From Strobilurus pachycystidiatus (Eukaryota > Basidiomycota > Agaricomycetes > Agaricales > Physalacriaceae): a stretch of 64,000 bases of DNA. The DNA is taken from positions 124,001 to 188,000 of the forward strand of contig JAHLMK010000019.1 of NCBI GenBank assembly GCA_019915135.1, in the 5' to 3' direction. Both the position numbers and the translations under genes were made by a program. Below the pieces are notes generated by a model, which saw only the letters and a list, made by a program, of their open reading frames with translations, ran no database searches and was not told where the DNA came from. The first letter of the stretch is position 1, and the number at the start of each line of letters is the position of its first letter. Positions 1 to 10,842 of this stretch are shown here, piece by piece.

Positions 1-320
1 GTCAAAGACTTCGGCGCCTTCAGCAGCCAAGAGTTTCGTTCCGTCCGAAATGGCGCATACAGCAGCCTGGCTCTTCCTCTCGACGCTTTCTCCCCATCTC
101 CGAGCTTGCTCTCGTCCTGAATCCATAGTCGGGGTTCCGGGGTGGTTAAGCTGTGAAAAAGGTAAGGAAATCTATATTAAGGCGCCTTCAGCTGCCGATA
201 ATTACGATAGAGCTAGGACTGGAGCGTCCGCGCGAAAACTTGGAAGATGAAGGAGTCAGAGAAGGTAAAAGACCCGGGTACCCAACTCAGATCATATGAC
301 CCGGACGGAAATAACCCGTC

Positions 321-3300
321 TTACTCTACCTTCTCCCCGAGGATCGTATGTAAATACTCCCTTCTAATCCGGGGTGCGTTACGAATAGCATACTCCGAAA
401 TGTACTCGTCTTCCGTTGGGTCAAAGTCTTTCCAGCAGACCAAGTAATACCTTTGCGCTCCCTTACTGGTGATAACGTCCTTGTGTCCCAATATAGCTTC
501 CACTTCAGCTTCAGTAGAAGCCAATTTCATGTCTCGAGTAGGGGGAAGCTTAGTTCGCTCTCCAAAACGATCGTCGGAAGGGTGGTACTTCTTGAGGTGC
601 GCCAGATTGAGAACCGGGTGCATCGGGTAGTTGTCTGGCAGGCGGAGCCGGTACACCAAGGGGTTCACTTTCTCCAGGACTTCAAAAGGACCAATCGTAC
701 GCTGAATTAGCTTACGACCCGTCCCTTGAGCGTCGACAAGAGCCAACGTGTGTGGATTCACCAGTACTAAATCCCCTTCCTGTAGTTCCACCACGGGACG
801 TCGACCTTTGTTGTACGCTCGCGCTTGCTTATCTTGAGCTACTGCGAGTGAGTCTCGGGCCGCCTGTCGGTGGAATTCGAGGGCTTCGGCAAACTCTCGC
901 CCAGATTGTCCAGCCAAGAACGGACGAGATACTGGATCCTGAGTATGTAAGACCAAACTCCCAAGGATTGCGGGGCGATACCCGAACAATAGCTTGTTGG
1001 GTTCATACCCCGTACTAGAGTGAACCGAGGAGTTGTAGGCGCGGGCAATCTCGCTGAGCCAAGCAGCCCAGGTCGTCCGATCTTTTGCTACGTAGGCGCG
1101 AAGCATCTGCTCTATGGTGGCGTTAACGATCTCTGTTTGGCCGTCCGTTTGGGGATGATGAGCCGTAGACACAGCCATGGTGCCTCCGTAGCGCTCCATA
1201 ACGGATTGCCAGAACACTGAAGTCCATCGTTTGTCTCGGTCTGCGATAATGCGATCGGGCATTCCAAACACATTGATTATCCTCTCCATGATCAGCTTGG
1301 CAAAGCCCACTTGGTTCAGAGAGCCATGAGTCGGTATGATGACCGCGTACTTGGTGAGTTTGTCGACCACTACTAGTATCGCATCAAAACCTTCCGGTCC
1401 CGAAGGTGGAAGACCGGTTATCATGTCCAAGGAGATTGTGGAGAACGGACGCCTAGGAATATGTGCTGGACGTAATCCACCCATCTTCCTAGTGCGATCC
1501 ACTTTGACTTTTTGGCACACATCACAAGTACGCGTGAAATCCTCCACGTCCTTCTGCATAGAGGGCCAGAAGAATGTTTCCGCCATTCGAAGGTAAAACT
1601 TATGGGATCCTTCGTGTGCGGCCTCATATGGCTCCTCGTGCACGAGCTTGAGGACTTCTGCGATCATGGGTCTGGGGACGCATAGCCGGTACTGCCAATC
1701 GGCGTCGATGAAGTACAGTAACCCATTTTCACCCTTCACAAAGCGAGAGGCCGTTAAGACGGATTCAGCGTTTGGGACTTCAGTGTAGTACTTGGTCTTC
1801 ATGAAGCGATCCCTGGCGTAACCGTCAACGAAACGTTTCTTGAACTCGGGACTCATTCCCACTAGCAAGTGGGCGTCGTCTGTTAGATCAGGAGCGGAAG
1901 GTATGTCCGACTGCTGCATGCCCAAAGGATAGGTCCATGGGTCGGATCGAGCGAACGGGAGTTCGGACGCCACAGTTTCTACTTCCAGCCCCTCGTCTTC
2001 GGCGCGTTCAGCGGCCAATTTTTCCAATTCCTTCCTTCTGGCGCCTTCAGCAGCCTCCCTTCTTGACTCTTCCCGTGTCCTAGTGTTGACCTCTCTTTCG
2101 GTAATATCTTCCATCCACATCGCCGTGAAGACAGCTTTCTTAGCCGGTCTCCGTCCCTCCTCCTCCTCCAACTGACGAGATCTCTCCAACGTGTTGTCTC
2201 CCGGTATGATCGGCTTAGTAGAGTCCGCAGATCGTAACGGTGAGGAATGGGCTGGGGTGCGAGGCAGTCTGGACAACGGATCCACATTCGAGTGAACACG
2301 CCCGGGACGATGGATAATCCTCAGGCCTGGATAAGCGGCAAAGACCGCTCCCCACGCAGCTAAACGGCGATTCGCGTTCTCATACGCCCGGGCCCATTGT
2401 AAAGCGGCATGGTCCGTGATCAAGGTGATGAGTTCTCCTTCGATGAAGGGCTGAAACTTGATCAGAGCTTCCTTCACCCCCAAGGCTTCGCGCTCGGTGG
2501 TGCTGTAATTGCGTTCCGCGCTCTTCAGGGAGCGACTCCAGTATGCGATTACTCGCTCCACGTACACTACAGTATCCTCGAAGTGGGGTGCCCATACCAT
2601 CGGCGCAGGACATTCCTTCACTATCATCTCCTTGTCATGACAGGCTATGAGTGACGGAACCGCTAGCCCGGCTGCATGAGCCTTTTCTAACCGCTCATAC
2701 ATGGGAGTTCCTCGCAAGTCTTTGATCTGTATGAGCTGGACTTGTTGCAAGCTAGCACCTATCGCGTAGTCGCTCGCGTCCGAATACAACCGGTAAGGGG
2801 AGCCCATGATTGGGTGTCCTAGGACAGGTGCGGCGGCCAGGGCGTGCTTCGCTTGATCGAAGGCAATCTCGTGCTCCGCCCCCCATTCCCACTTGACTCC
2901 CTTCCGTAGAAGCTGGAACAAGGGGGCTGCAATGAATGCGTAGTGGGGTATGTACGCGGAGAAATAAACCACCATGCCGAGGAATTGCTGGAGAGTCTCG
3001 ACATTATGTGGTCGCTCTAAGTCGAGGATGGCTCGAACTTTCTCTTCGTGAGTTGACAATCCCAGTCGCGAAACTTTCTGCCCCAGCAGAAGGATGCTGG
3101 AGAAGCCGACGAAACATTTAGAAGGGGATAGAGTAATTCCCGCCTTCGCAATAGAACCCAAAACGGCGTCTAAATGTTCTAAGTGCTCCTCCCAGGTCTT
3201 ACTGAACACAACAATGTCATCAATATACACCAGCGCAAACAGCCACAGGTACGGGGCCAACACCTCTTGCATGAATCGCTGGAAGATCGAAGGACCGTTT

Positions 3301-4073
3301 CGTAACCCGAAAGGCATTCGTTTGAATTGCCACAAGCCCATGTGGGATCGAAACGCCGTGCGCTCTTTAGCTGGATCCGACATCCGCAGCTGGGTAAAAC
3401 CTGCCAGTGCATCGAAGGAAGAGAGGACTTGGGCACCAGATAAAGCCTGAAGGATCTCGGATTGCCGTGGAATAGGGAATTCATCGGGGACGGTGGCCGC
3501 ATTAAGTTTGCGATAGTCCACGGCTAACCTAGCCTTGCCGTTGCGGAATACTACGACGCAGGGAGCTCCCCAAGGGCTGACAGATGGTTCGATAACGTCC
3601 GCCTCTATCCAAGCCTTCATTTGTTTCTCGATGACTTCCCTCTTAGCCGGAGAAGCAGAATACATGGGGAGGGAGACGGGCTTGGTGCCCTCCTTCAGCG
3701 GGATGGTTGCCTCTGCATCCACTTCTCCTAGACGTCCATCCACCCCAAACGCTTTCTCATTCTTCAAGATAACGTTTCTCAGGCGTTCGCGGAATTCCTC
3801 CGGCACGTCTTCCCCAAAATTAACGAGCTCAGTGACCTCGGTACGGTGATCGTCCGGATCAGGAGGAAGAGCAGTCACCTTCGGACCCCATTGCTCATCA
3901 TTCTCCGAATCTCTGCCCATCTCTCTGACGCGGTCAGCAGCCACGTTCTTGTGACTCGCTTCATTCCCAGCCTCCAAACCCGCGGCGCCTTCAGCAGCCG
4001 TATTACATGCGTTCCCCCCCCCTTTAGCACCCTTCTTGCCGGCGCATTCAGCTGCCGTTCCCTTCCAGGCCAT
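321..4073 (-). CDS. pol: Gypsy Pol: reverse transcriptase, RNase H, integrase, chromodomain
   Basis: An ORF of 1,250 residues starting at an ATG with an in-frame stop a few codons upstream. Visible domains: reverse transcriptase with YIDD near residue 284; RNase H beginning at RLYSDASDYA near 429; integrase HHCC zinc-binding region near 830-870 (H..H..CDVC); integrase core with D near 882 (SLDMITGLP), D near 944 (IADRD) and E near 980 (DGQTEIV), where the last two are separated by exactly 35 residues as in the D,D35E family; and a C-terminal chromodomain near 1190-1245 (YYLVCWKDFDP). Protease is absent here and lies in the gag ORF. The N terminus carries copies of the Ala-Ala-Glu-Gly-Ala motif. 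All catalytic residues I can see are intact, so it may be functional apart from the insertion just upstream. Confidence 0.95.
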   Translation of the reverse strand: MAWKGTAAECAGKKGAKGGGNACNTAAEGAAGLEAGNEASHKNVAADRVREMGRDSENDEQWGPKVTALPPDPDDHRTEVTELVNFGEDVPEEFRERLRNVILKNEKAFGVDGRLGEVDAEATIPLKEGTKPVSLPMYSASPAKREVIEKQMKAWIEADVIEPSVSPWGAPCVVVFRNGKARLAVDYRKLNAATVPDEFPIPRQSEILQALSGAQVLSSFDALAGFTQLRMSDPAKERTAFRSHMGLWQFKRMPFGLRNGPSIFQRFMQEVLAPYLWLFALVYIDDIVVFSKTWEEHLEHLDAVLGSIAKAGITLSPSKCFVGFSSILLLGQKVSRLGLSTHEEKVRAILDLERPHNVETLQQFLGMVVYFSAYIPHYAFIAAPLFQLLRKGVKWEWGAEHEIAFDQAKHALAAAPVLGHPIMGSPYRLYSDASDYAIGASLQQVQLIQIKDLRGTPMYERLEKAHAAGLAVPSLIACHDKEMIVKECPAPMVWAPHFEDTVVYVERVIAYWSRSLKSAERNYSTTEREALGVKEALIKFQPFIEGELITLITDHAALQWARAYENANRRLAAWGAVFAAYPGLRIIHRPGRVHSNVDPLSRLPRTPAHSSPLRSADSTKPIIPGDNTLERSRQLEEEEGRRPAKKAVFTAMWMEDITEREVNTRTREESRREAAEGARRKELEKLAAERAEDEGLEVETVASELPFARSDPWTYPLGMQQSDIPSAPDLTDDAHLLVGMSPEFKKRFVDGYARDRFMKTKYYTEVPNAESVLTASRFVKGENGLLYFIDADWQYRLCVPRPMIAEVLKLVHEEPYEAAHEGSHKFYLRMAETFFWPSMQKDVEDFTRTCDVCQKVKVDRTRKMGGLRPAHIPRRPFSTISLDMITGLPPSGPEGFDAILVVVDKLTKYAVIIPTHGSLNQVGFAKLIMERIINVFGMPDRIIADRDKRWTSVFWQSVMERYGGTMAVSTAHHPQTDGQTEIVNATIEQMLRAYVAKDRTTWAAWLSEIARAYNSSVHSSTGYEPNKLLFGYRPAILGSLVLHTQDPVSRPFLAGQSGREFAEALEFHRQAARDSLAVAQDKQARAYNKGRRPVVELQEGDLVLVNPHTLALVDAQGTGRKLIQRTIGPFEVLEKVNPLVYRLRLPDNYPMHPVLNLAHLKKYHPSDDRFGERTKLPPTRDMKLASTEAEVEAILGHKDVITSKGAQRYYLVCWKDFDPTEDEYISEYAIRNAPRIRREYLHTILGEKVE

Positions 4074-4839
4074 GCTGTAAAACCAGGGGTATAGTAATGG
4101 TTATAACCACTGAACCCGTTTCCACCTGCAATGGATATAATCACTGGATGCAGATAACCCTAGCCAATACAGCTCAACCCTAGACTGTGGGTACTCTCTG
4201 GATATCTTATTTCTTATATATTCATGATCTGAAATGGCGCGCGCAGCGCCCGGAAAAAATATCGGGGTTTTCCGGAAGCTTTCCCACGGTCCAGGCTGCA
4301 GCGCAAAAAATGGCGGGAATTATCGGGCGGGATGGCGGCCACCCATTGGTATCAATTGACTGCTGGTGTTTTCCTTACAACAATACCATGCACTGTACAC
4401 ATTTTCAAGTTCATATCTTGAAAACTGGGCTGGATGCATGCAGATGTAGATACCTGCTCAGCTTGCATCCGGCTTCCTGGATGCAAAAAAAGATTGATTT
4501 TCCTGGATATCAAACAGGTAATACTGTATCTAGGCTGCATCAGGTTGCTTAGGTTGCAAAAAGACAGGGCAGTCTCTTTGACCGCCTTTGCGCCTCTTTG
4601 CGCCTCTGCATAGCGCTCCCCTGGCGCTCTCGTATCCAATTGGATCACTCGGTTATGAAAATTCCCGGGTACCCGGCTTGTCCTAATGCCTCCGATCAGA
4701 GTTTCCGAGTGCACAGCGGGATGGCGCTTGCTGGCGTGCACCATGGTCGGAACCCTCGGAGTATGCTGGAAATAATAGAGAACACACTCAACAAGTATAT
4801 CCATGTCAATTTAGGGGTACATGATGTGAGGAATAGGCT

Positions 4840-5400
4840 GTAATCAAAAGGTCCAATGAAACCCCACATGCTCGGGATAGCCAGCGCACGGGCGGGTGAA
4901 TGCAGAAAACCCGGATGACCATCGGAAATCACTGCTTATGCTGATTGCTTTGATATGCATGACAATCTAGAAGGTCTCACAGGCTCTATTGGCTCCAGTT
5001 GATTGGGTCCAATAGAAGTCCAATGAAACATTGAGAATGCCATCGGTCAGGTTAGCGCGGGGGCGGGTTAAATGGTCCCGGAGAATCAAGAACAACACTC
5101 ACTACATCCAGAATTTTTGACGCTCCCCCAAGTTCGAATGCCCAATCACCTGTAATAAAAAGACCGAGAAACGGTCCAATTGAAGTCCAGTTGAAGTCCA
5201 ATGAAAGTCATTCCGGAAATCGGACCGAGGAATATCTGGCGCCCATGGCGACACTTTCAGTTCGGGGAGGCGGGCTCTAATACAATCGGAAAAATGCTGA
5301 TAAAGTTTCTTTTATTATACTTCATCATCGTATCGAGCAGATTTGCGATACCTTCTGTACGTGAGTAAAAGTCCAATAAAAGTCTAATGAACTCACGTCT
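4840..5400. repeat. Diverged copies of a GTCCAATGAAA-type motif
   Basis: Short related strings (gtccaatgaaac, agtccaatgaaa, gtccaattgaag, agtccaataaaa, agtctaatgaac) recur at roughly 4849, 5018, 5174-5206 and 5370-5390 inside the insertion. Two are followed by similar text ending in a cgggcgggt block near 4890 and 5055, so at least part is an old ~165-bp duplication. No coding signal seen. Confidence 0.45.
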
Positions 5401-6439
5401 AGATGCAGTTCCCTTAACTTCATTTGAATCATCATCCTCCTACTCCGACTTCGGCCTCACTCTGGATGGCCGTTCATCTGGAGTTCTCATGGAGATTGTA
5501 GCTTAGGTACGTGGCTTCAATATATATACTGTTTTATTCAATTTGGAAACGCAACAGGGCTGCAACGATGCCGAGGACGACGCCTAGCAAGGCCCCGACA
5601 CAAGCTCATTATCTTGTTGTATCCATTGGCGCATGGCCGTTTGCCACATATTATATGTTCATCGCACCCCACCCATCCATTATCAACCATGACTCAAGTC
5701 CTGCCGCCCCGTCGTCGACAATGGCGGCCCTCAATTCAAACGACCCCGCTTTTGGTCACAACAACGTTTCCTGCCCTGTCATCCCCCCCCCCGACCACCC
5801 CAGACCATCCCAACCCATCTTTCCTCAGCCTTGCATTGCCGCGCTCCGCTTTTTCTAAGGTAGGCGGCGGCGCGTACGGTGCGGGGCCGCGATCATGCTG
5901 GGCGGGGCGTGGGCGGCATTGTTACAAGGCCCCCATTGCCGCCATCCTGCCTGATTTGGCTCACATTGTACTCAAGTTAACCCAATTCTCATCCTCATAT
6001 AGTCCGGACCTCGCCGACATTGAGCTCCCTGTACATACAAGCTGCAATCCATTTTGCCCATCGATGACGTAGGACAACACTCCTTCCTCTTTGACCATCA
6101 TCTTTGTGCACCACGTCCAGGCCGGCAGCAACGATTCGTCAATAGGCGACGCTACCTAGCGGCATTACAGCAGACGACACCAGCAATCGGCAGGGACGCA
6201 CCAAAACGACGACAAGAATTGCGATGACAAGAAGCTGCGGGATGATATAGGCAGGGCGGCGGTGTCGGTTTGATATGTCCTAGCGATGACAGTGCGTACT
6301 CTGTTTCCCATCGGTGTTGTATTTGCTCAATAACCTCGGTGATCGACCGCGCAGTAAATTGGACAACTTTCAACTTTCAACCCCACCCCAGTCTCGGACC
6401 TCACCTTTTCCCCCCATCCTACCTTGCATCACTCACTAT

Positions 6440-7860
6440 CCATTCACCCTCGCATCGTTCTGTGTCGCTTCCCACGGGTTGCGATGCGGCTCGATACGAG
6501 GGCGCCATCACGCTGGGCCAGACGCGGGCTGCACAATTGTGCGGCCCATGCCACCCCGCTTGAATACGGCACCATCTTCCTCCGTTGCCGCTCCCATATC
6601 CTATCCATTCCCATCCCTTATCCGCTCGATACGAGCGCATTCACTCACCAACGGTCGGTCCGACCGTCCGGGCACGATCACCGTCCCCATCAAGCCCTCA
6701 TCTCTTACCACCACGGCAGCTCTGCAACGAGCTGCCATCCAGCTACCACCATCCTCCTTCGCTGTCTCCTCATCCACAACTACTGGATTTCGGCCGACTT
6801 GGATCCCGCCGCCGTCTCCACGCCTCGCAAATGGTGTGGATTACGTTGCATTTCAACGCAGCGCGTAAGCCGGCACTCGACGCCGTTGACGCTCGTGTAA
6901 GCCCTCACGGCGAGGCCTCCACTCGCACGGATGACGACGTCGATGACATTAACTCATATTTGGGAGGGACGCAACCGCCGCGGATGCGATTGCCCGGGCG
7001 CGCTGGATGGTTAGGGGTTTGGAAGGCCGCTGCGGGTACTTCCAAACAGGTAAGAGTCAGGTAAGTATGTTATCTTACTCCGTCGCTCGCCTTGCAAGGA
7101 CGACAATCGAGGCGTCGAATTCCGCGCACGGTGCATGTACCAAAATTCCAACGGTCCGATCGTCCGACCCTTCGATCTCAGTGTGTCCCTACCTCTTACC
7201 ACCACGGCAGCTCGACCACGAGCTGCCATCCAGCCTCCAATCTCCTCTCATGCCCTCTCCCCACCTTCGCCACTCGATATCTGGACGATTTGGATCCCGG
7301 CGCCGTCTCCATCCCCCGCAACGGCGTGGATGACGTTGGCCAATGCCAGCGCGTAAGCGTCCGTTTGACCACGCCACCTGTCGCGTAAGGCCTCAGAACG
7401 AGGCATCCAGGCTTTGGAACGACGACGACGATGGAGGGGAGGGCTCGGAGGACGATTTTGAGCGTCGCTGATGCGACTGCCCGGGCGCAGGGGATGGACA
7501 GGGTTGGCAGACCGCCTGCGGAGGCTGTCAAGCTGGTATGTTCTTCTTGCCGTTCCAATCCTCTTGCGTGGACGACGACGACGACGACAAGTTGGACCAC
7601 GACGAAGACGGCGAACTCTCGTTCGCCAGCTGCCCGACGACGCAACCCGCTATCCCCATTACATCCACCACCGCCCCTCACATTGATGCTGCATCACTTC
7701 CGACCGGTCGTTGCATGCCAGCTCGATGGGAGGGCGCGCCATCCGGCTGGGCCAGGTGCGGCCTGCACAATTGTGCGGGCCGCGCCACCCCGCCTGAATA
7801 CGGCTTAAATCTCAGTCCTCACAACTCACCCATGGGTTCCACGGCGTTGAATGCATGAAA
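6440..7860 (+). repeat. Diverged ~490-bp tandem repeats within the insertion
   Basis: Matching blocks: 6701-6741 with 7195-7235 (accaccacggcagctc...gagctgccatccagc), 6893-7010 with 7380-7497 (including gcgatt/gcgact gcccgggcg), both about 490 bp apart, and 6480-6580 with 7711-7805 (around gctgcacaattgtgcgg), 1,230 bp apart. This fits two to three degenerate repeat units. Small ORFs across them are proline/serine-rich and share some frame, but I see no known domain. Confidence 0.55.
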
Positions 7861-8422
7861 TTGTTTGTTGCTTGCGCACGGACCATACAATCTGTGCGTT
7901 CGCCTCATTTGACGCGGGTCAGTCCCACCTCGCGCTTCAGCAGTCCTGGAGCACTCGACATTGACGCGATGACGGCGAAGGATTAGACCGTGTAGAATAG
8001 CGACAACGGGCACGGCGTCGACGGGCGGAATCCCCACATTGCGCGTAAGCCCTGCCACTCCCAGTGAAGGCTGCATCTTTCTCGTACCTCTACTTCCACC
8101 CACGCCAAGTATCCCTCGTACTGTTGCGGAATTGCTTTGATGGTTGTATTTACTTCATTTCTATCATTCTATATATCGAACATTATGCAGCTCTGTCCCG
8201 CAAGAGATGCAACTGCCGGAGCGCGTTGGTCTACCCGATTTGGTAGCTATAGTCTACTTCTGGTCGATTGTCAGTGCGAACCCTAAGCTAGTGCGAATAT
8301 ATACCCGTTTTGGCTGATGCCAGCCTTGCTCAAGCACAAAAGGACCGACTATATGCGGTCGAGGGTAGACTCATGCCTCTAACCACAGAGATATGGATTT
8401 CAGGCCTGTTGGAGCTGAGTGG

Positions 8423-10811
8423 TTATATCCGTTGTATGTGGAAAGTAAGTTTATGGTTATAACCACTCAAATTCCCTAGCTCTCGCTGCAATGGTTGTCC
8501 CTTCGCCTTGTCTTCTGCTAGCCTGGCATCCACGATGCTCTTCAGAGCCACAGCCACACTGATCATGGCGTCTCTCTCATCTTCCGTCGTTGGGATGTCA
8601 AGATATTCACTAGGGTCTTTCAGTAAGCCCACAATGTCCCCCTCCTGAATATACTTCGGTGTGGTTGACGGATTAGCCAGAGGAAGGTAAGGATCCTCGG
8701 GAGAGATAAACGTTGTAGGGGCGGTCAGCACCGTGCCATCCTCCTGTCCTAGCACCACCTTCTCGACGATCCATTCCTCTCGATCCTGTAGAGGACCTCG
8801 TACCTCTATCCGTACTACTGAGCTAGCCGGCAAGATGTAATCATGCGCGGCTCTCACGTACACCTCCTTAGGATCCGCCGATTCTGAATCCTGGTATTCC
8901 GCGAAGAGGTCCTTTTTAGCAGCTCTACGTTTGGCCCGTCGGTTTGAGAGACGCCGTACGAAAGACTGAGCTTTGAAGGCTTGCCGTATTTCGAAACCTA
9001 AGTCCACTTCCGTGGAGGAGGATGCTGGGATGTGGAATTTCGTATGCCCTACGCGGACAAGGTGATGCCCATCCGCATTACGAAGGATACTGAAGACGTG
9101 AGAGGATTGGAAATCCTCTCCAATCAACAGTGGGACCTTCATTCCTCGTACGACATAGGCTTCTGTAAGGAAACGAAGAGTCTCTCCGTCCTCGGTCTCT
9201 ACGAACATAGGAATCCGGACATAACCAAGAACCTTAGCGTCCCCCGTGAGCTGGTAGAGAGTCATCTTCAGCCCATCCTTAGGTTTGGGTATTTCGGAGT
9301 GCTGCAGGCAGTACTCTTCTGAAATCAGGGTTATGTCGGCACCCGTATCCAGTCTGCCTACAATGTCCTCCGCTTCGGGATCGCTCAGGCGAACCTTGAT
9401 ATGCAATGCCTTGGTTCCCAGAGCCCCCATTCCATCGGGTCGCGAACGAGCTGGATGTATGGTTACGAACGGGCGCGCTTCGGAAGTGGACGAAGAGGGA
9501 ATGGAAGGATGAGAGGACGCTTCGAAGGTTACCTTCTTAGCGCTGCTTTGAGTTTCTCCAAATTTGGGACGTCGTCTGACTCGACGAGGTATCGACACGG
9601 AGGCGCCTTCAGCAGCCTTGTAATTCTCTTCCACATGCGAGGCGCCTTCAGCAGCCCTTCCCTTTCCTCTGGATCCTTGCTCAAACATACGCCTCCTCCT
9701 TTCATTACGATTCCCCGAGCTAGTTTCGACTGAGAAGATCTCCTTGGCTTCTTCACTCTCTTCGTACGCGGAAACACGAGCATCTGATTCTTCTCTAGCT
9801 TCAACAAGCATTGCTACGTACTCCGCTTCCTCCGCCATCTCATCTTCGAAAGTACGGTCCGTCTCGATAAGGTGTGCGTTCCGGAGAGTGGTCCATTTGC
9901 CATAGTGCGGGCAGTCCCTCGCGAAATGCTTTGGGCTGGTACAGACGTAGCAGTCACCATTTGTTGGAGGACGTGGACTGTGCACGTCATCCCTCCTCGT
10001 AAACTCGTAACCGTTCACGGTTTTTCCTTGGGGAAAGTCGGAGGGATTGAGACGTTTCCGCTCGTTTTCCTTCCGACGATTGACTGCAGCGACTTCGCGT
10101 TGTTCTGTGCTGAGTCGAGGATCGAATTCAGCTTCCGGGTCTTCAACTTCCTCCAAGCTGACCGATTTAGCATCTCTTCGGTAGGGGGTCCGGCGATTGA
10201 TGAAACGGCGTGAGGAGGTCGTATAACAGTCTATCAGCACTTGGCGATATGAAGACGAGGTGAGCAATAACTCATAGACGTTCGGACAGTTGCGAACGTT
10301 GAGGTACAGGGACCATTCACTCGGCGCATTAGACAGGATTCGTGCAACAACAGTGGGGCCATCCATTTCTCCGGGGAAGAGGTAAGGATGAAGACTGAGA
10401 CGCCTGATGAGGAAGGCTTCGGGTTCCTCATCATCATGCCCATGCTGACGGAAACGGATGGAGTCAAACTCCAAACGTCTCTCCGTGATCCATGTCTGAT
10501 GCATGAAGCGGTCACGAATAGCACGGAACAAGTTGTCCCAGCTACTCGATAAGTAAATCTTGTCCGCCTCCGTAAGAGCTTGCCACCATGCGGAAGCACT
10601 ACCCGTCCAACGCGTGGGAGCAATTGCGGCTACCGCAGTGCGGACGGCGTCTCCCAGACGCACGAGATCCGCCATGGATACCAGATACGCGATGAGCGAA
10701 CTTCCCCGACTATCCCAGGAAGGAATGGCGCTAGTGTTGATCTTGTGATTAATCTGCCACACTTCGGGTCCCGGACCATAGGCGCCTACAGCAGCCCCAG
10801 GTCCGCCGCCT

Positions 10812-10842
<31 letters not shown>

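Larger units (their letters stand above)
4097..8467. mobile_element. 4.36-kb insertion with inverted-repeat ends, no recognised transposase
   Basis: Splits gag from pol. The ends are inverted copies of about 47 bp: left 4099-4145 and right 8418-8464. Each starts GGTTATAACCA, with shared blocks TTTCCAC, GGATATAA and CACT. Identical 15-bp direct repeats ATGGTTATAACCACT lie at 4097-4111 and 8453-8467. These could be a target duplication or part of the nearly palindromic ends. The gypsy 16-bp motif stops at these boundaries, which independently supports foreign origin. Inside are diverged internal repeats but no ORF resembling a known protein. A non-autonomous TIR element is the simplest reading; the family is unknown. 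Confidence 0.6.

Noticed and set aside
1..320. 3' LTR of the gypsy element
   Set aside because: No match to the 5' LTR start or end in this stretch; it looks like trailer sequence, with the LTR beyond the window.
7431..7858. Overlapping plus-strand ORFs of about 100-125 codons inside the insertion
   Set aside because: Low-complexity (Arg/Pro/Ser/Thr) frames over the internal repeats, on both strands, without a recognised domain.
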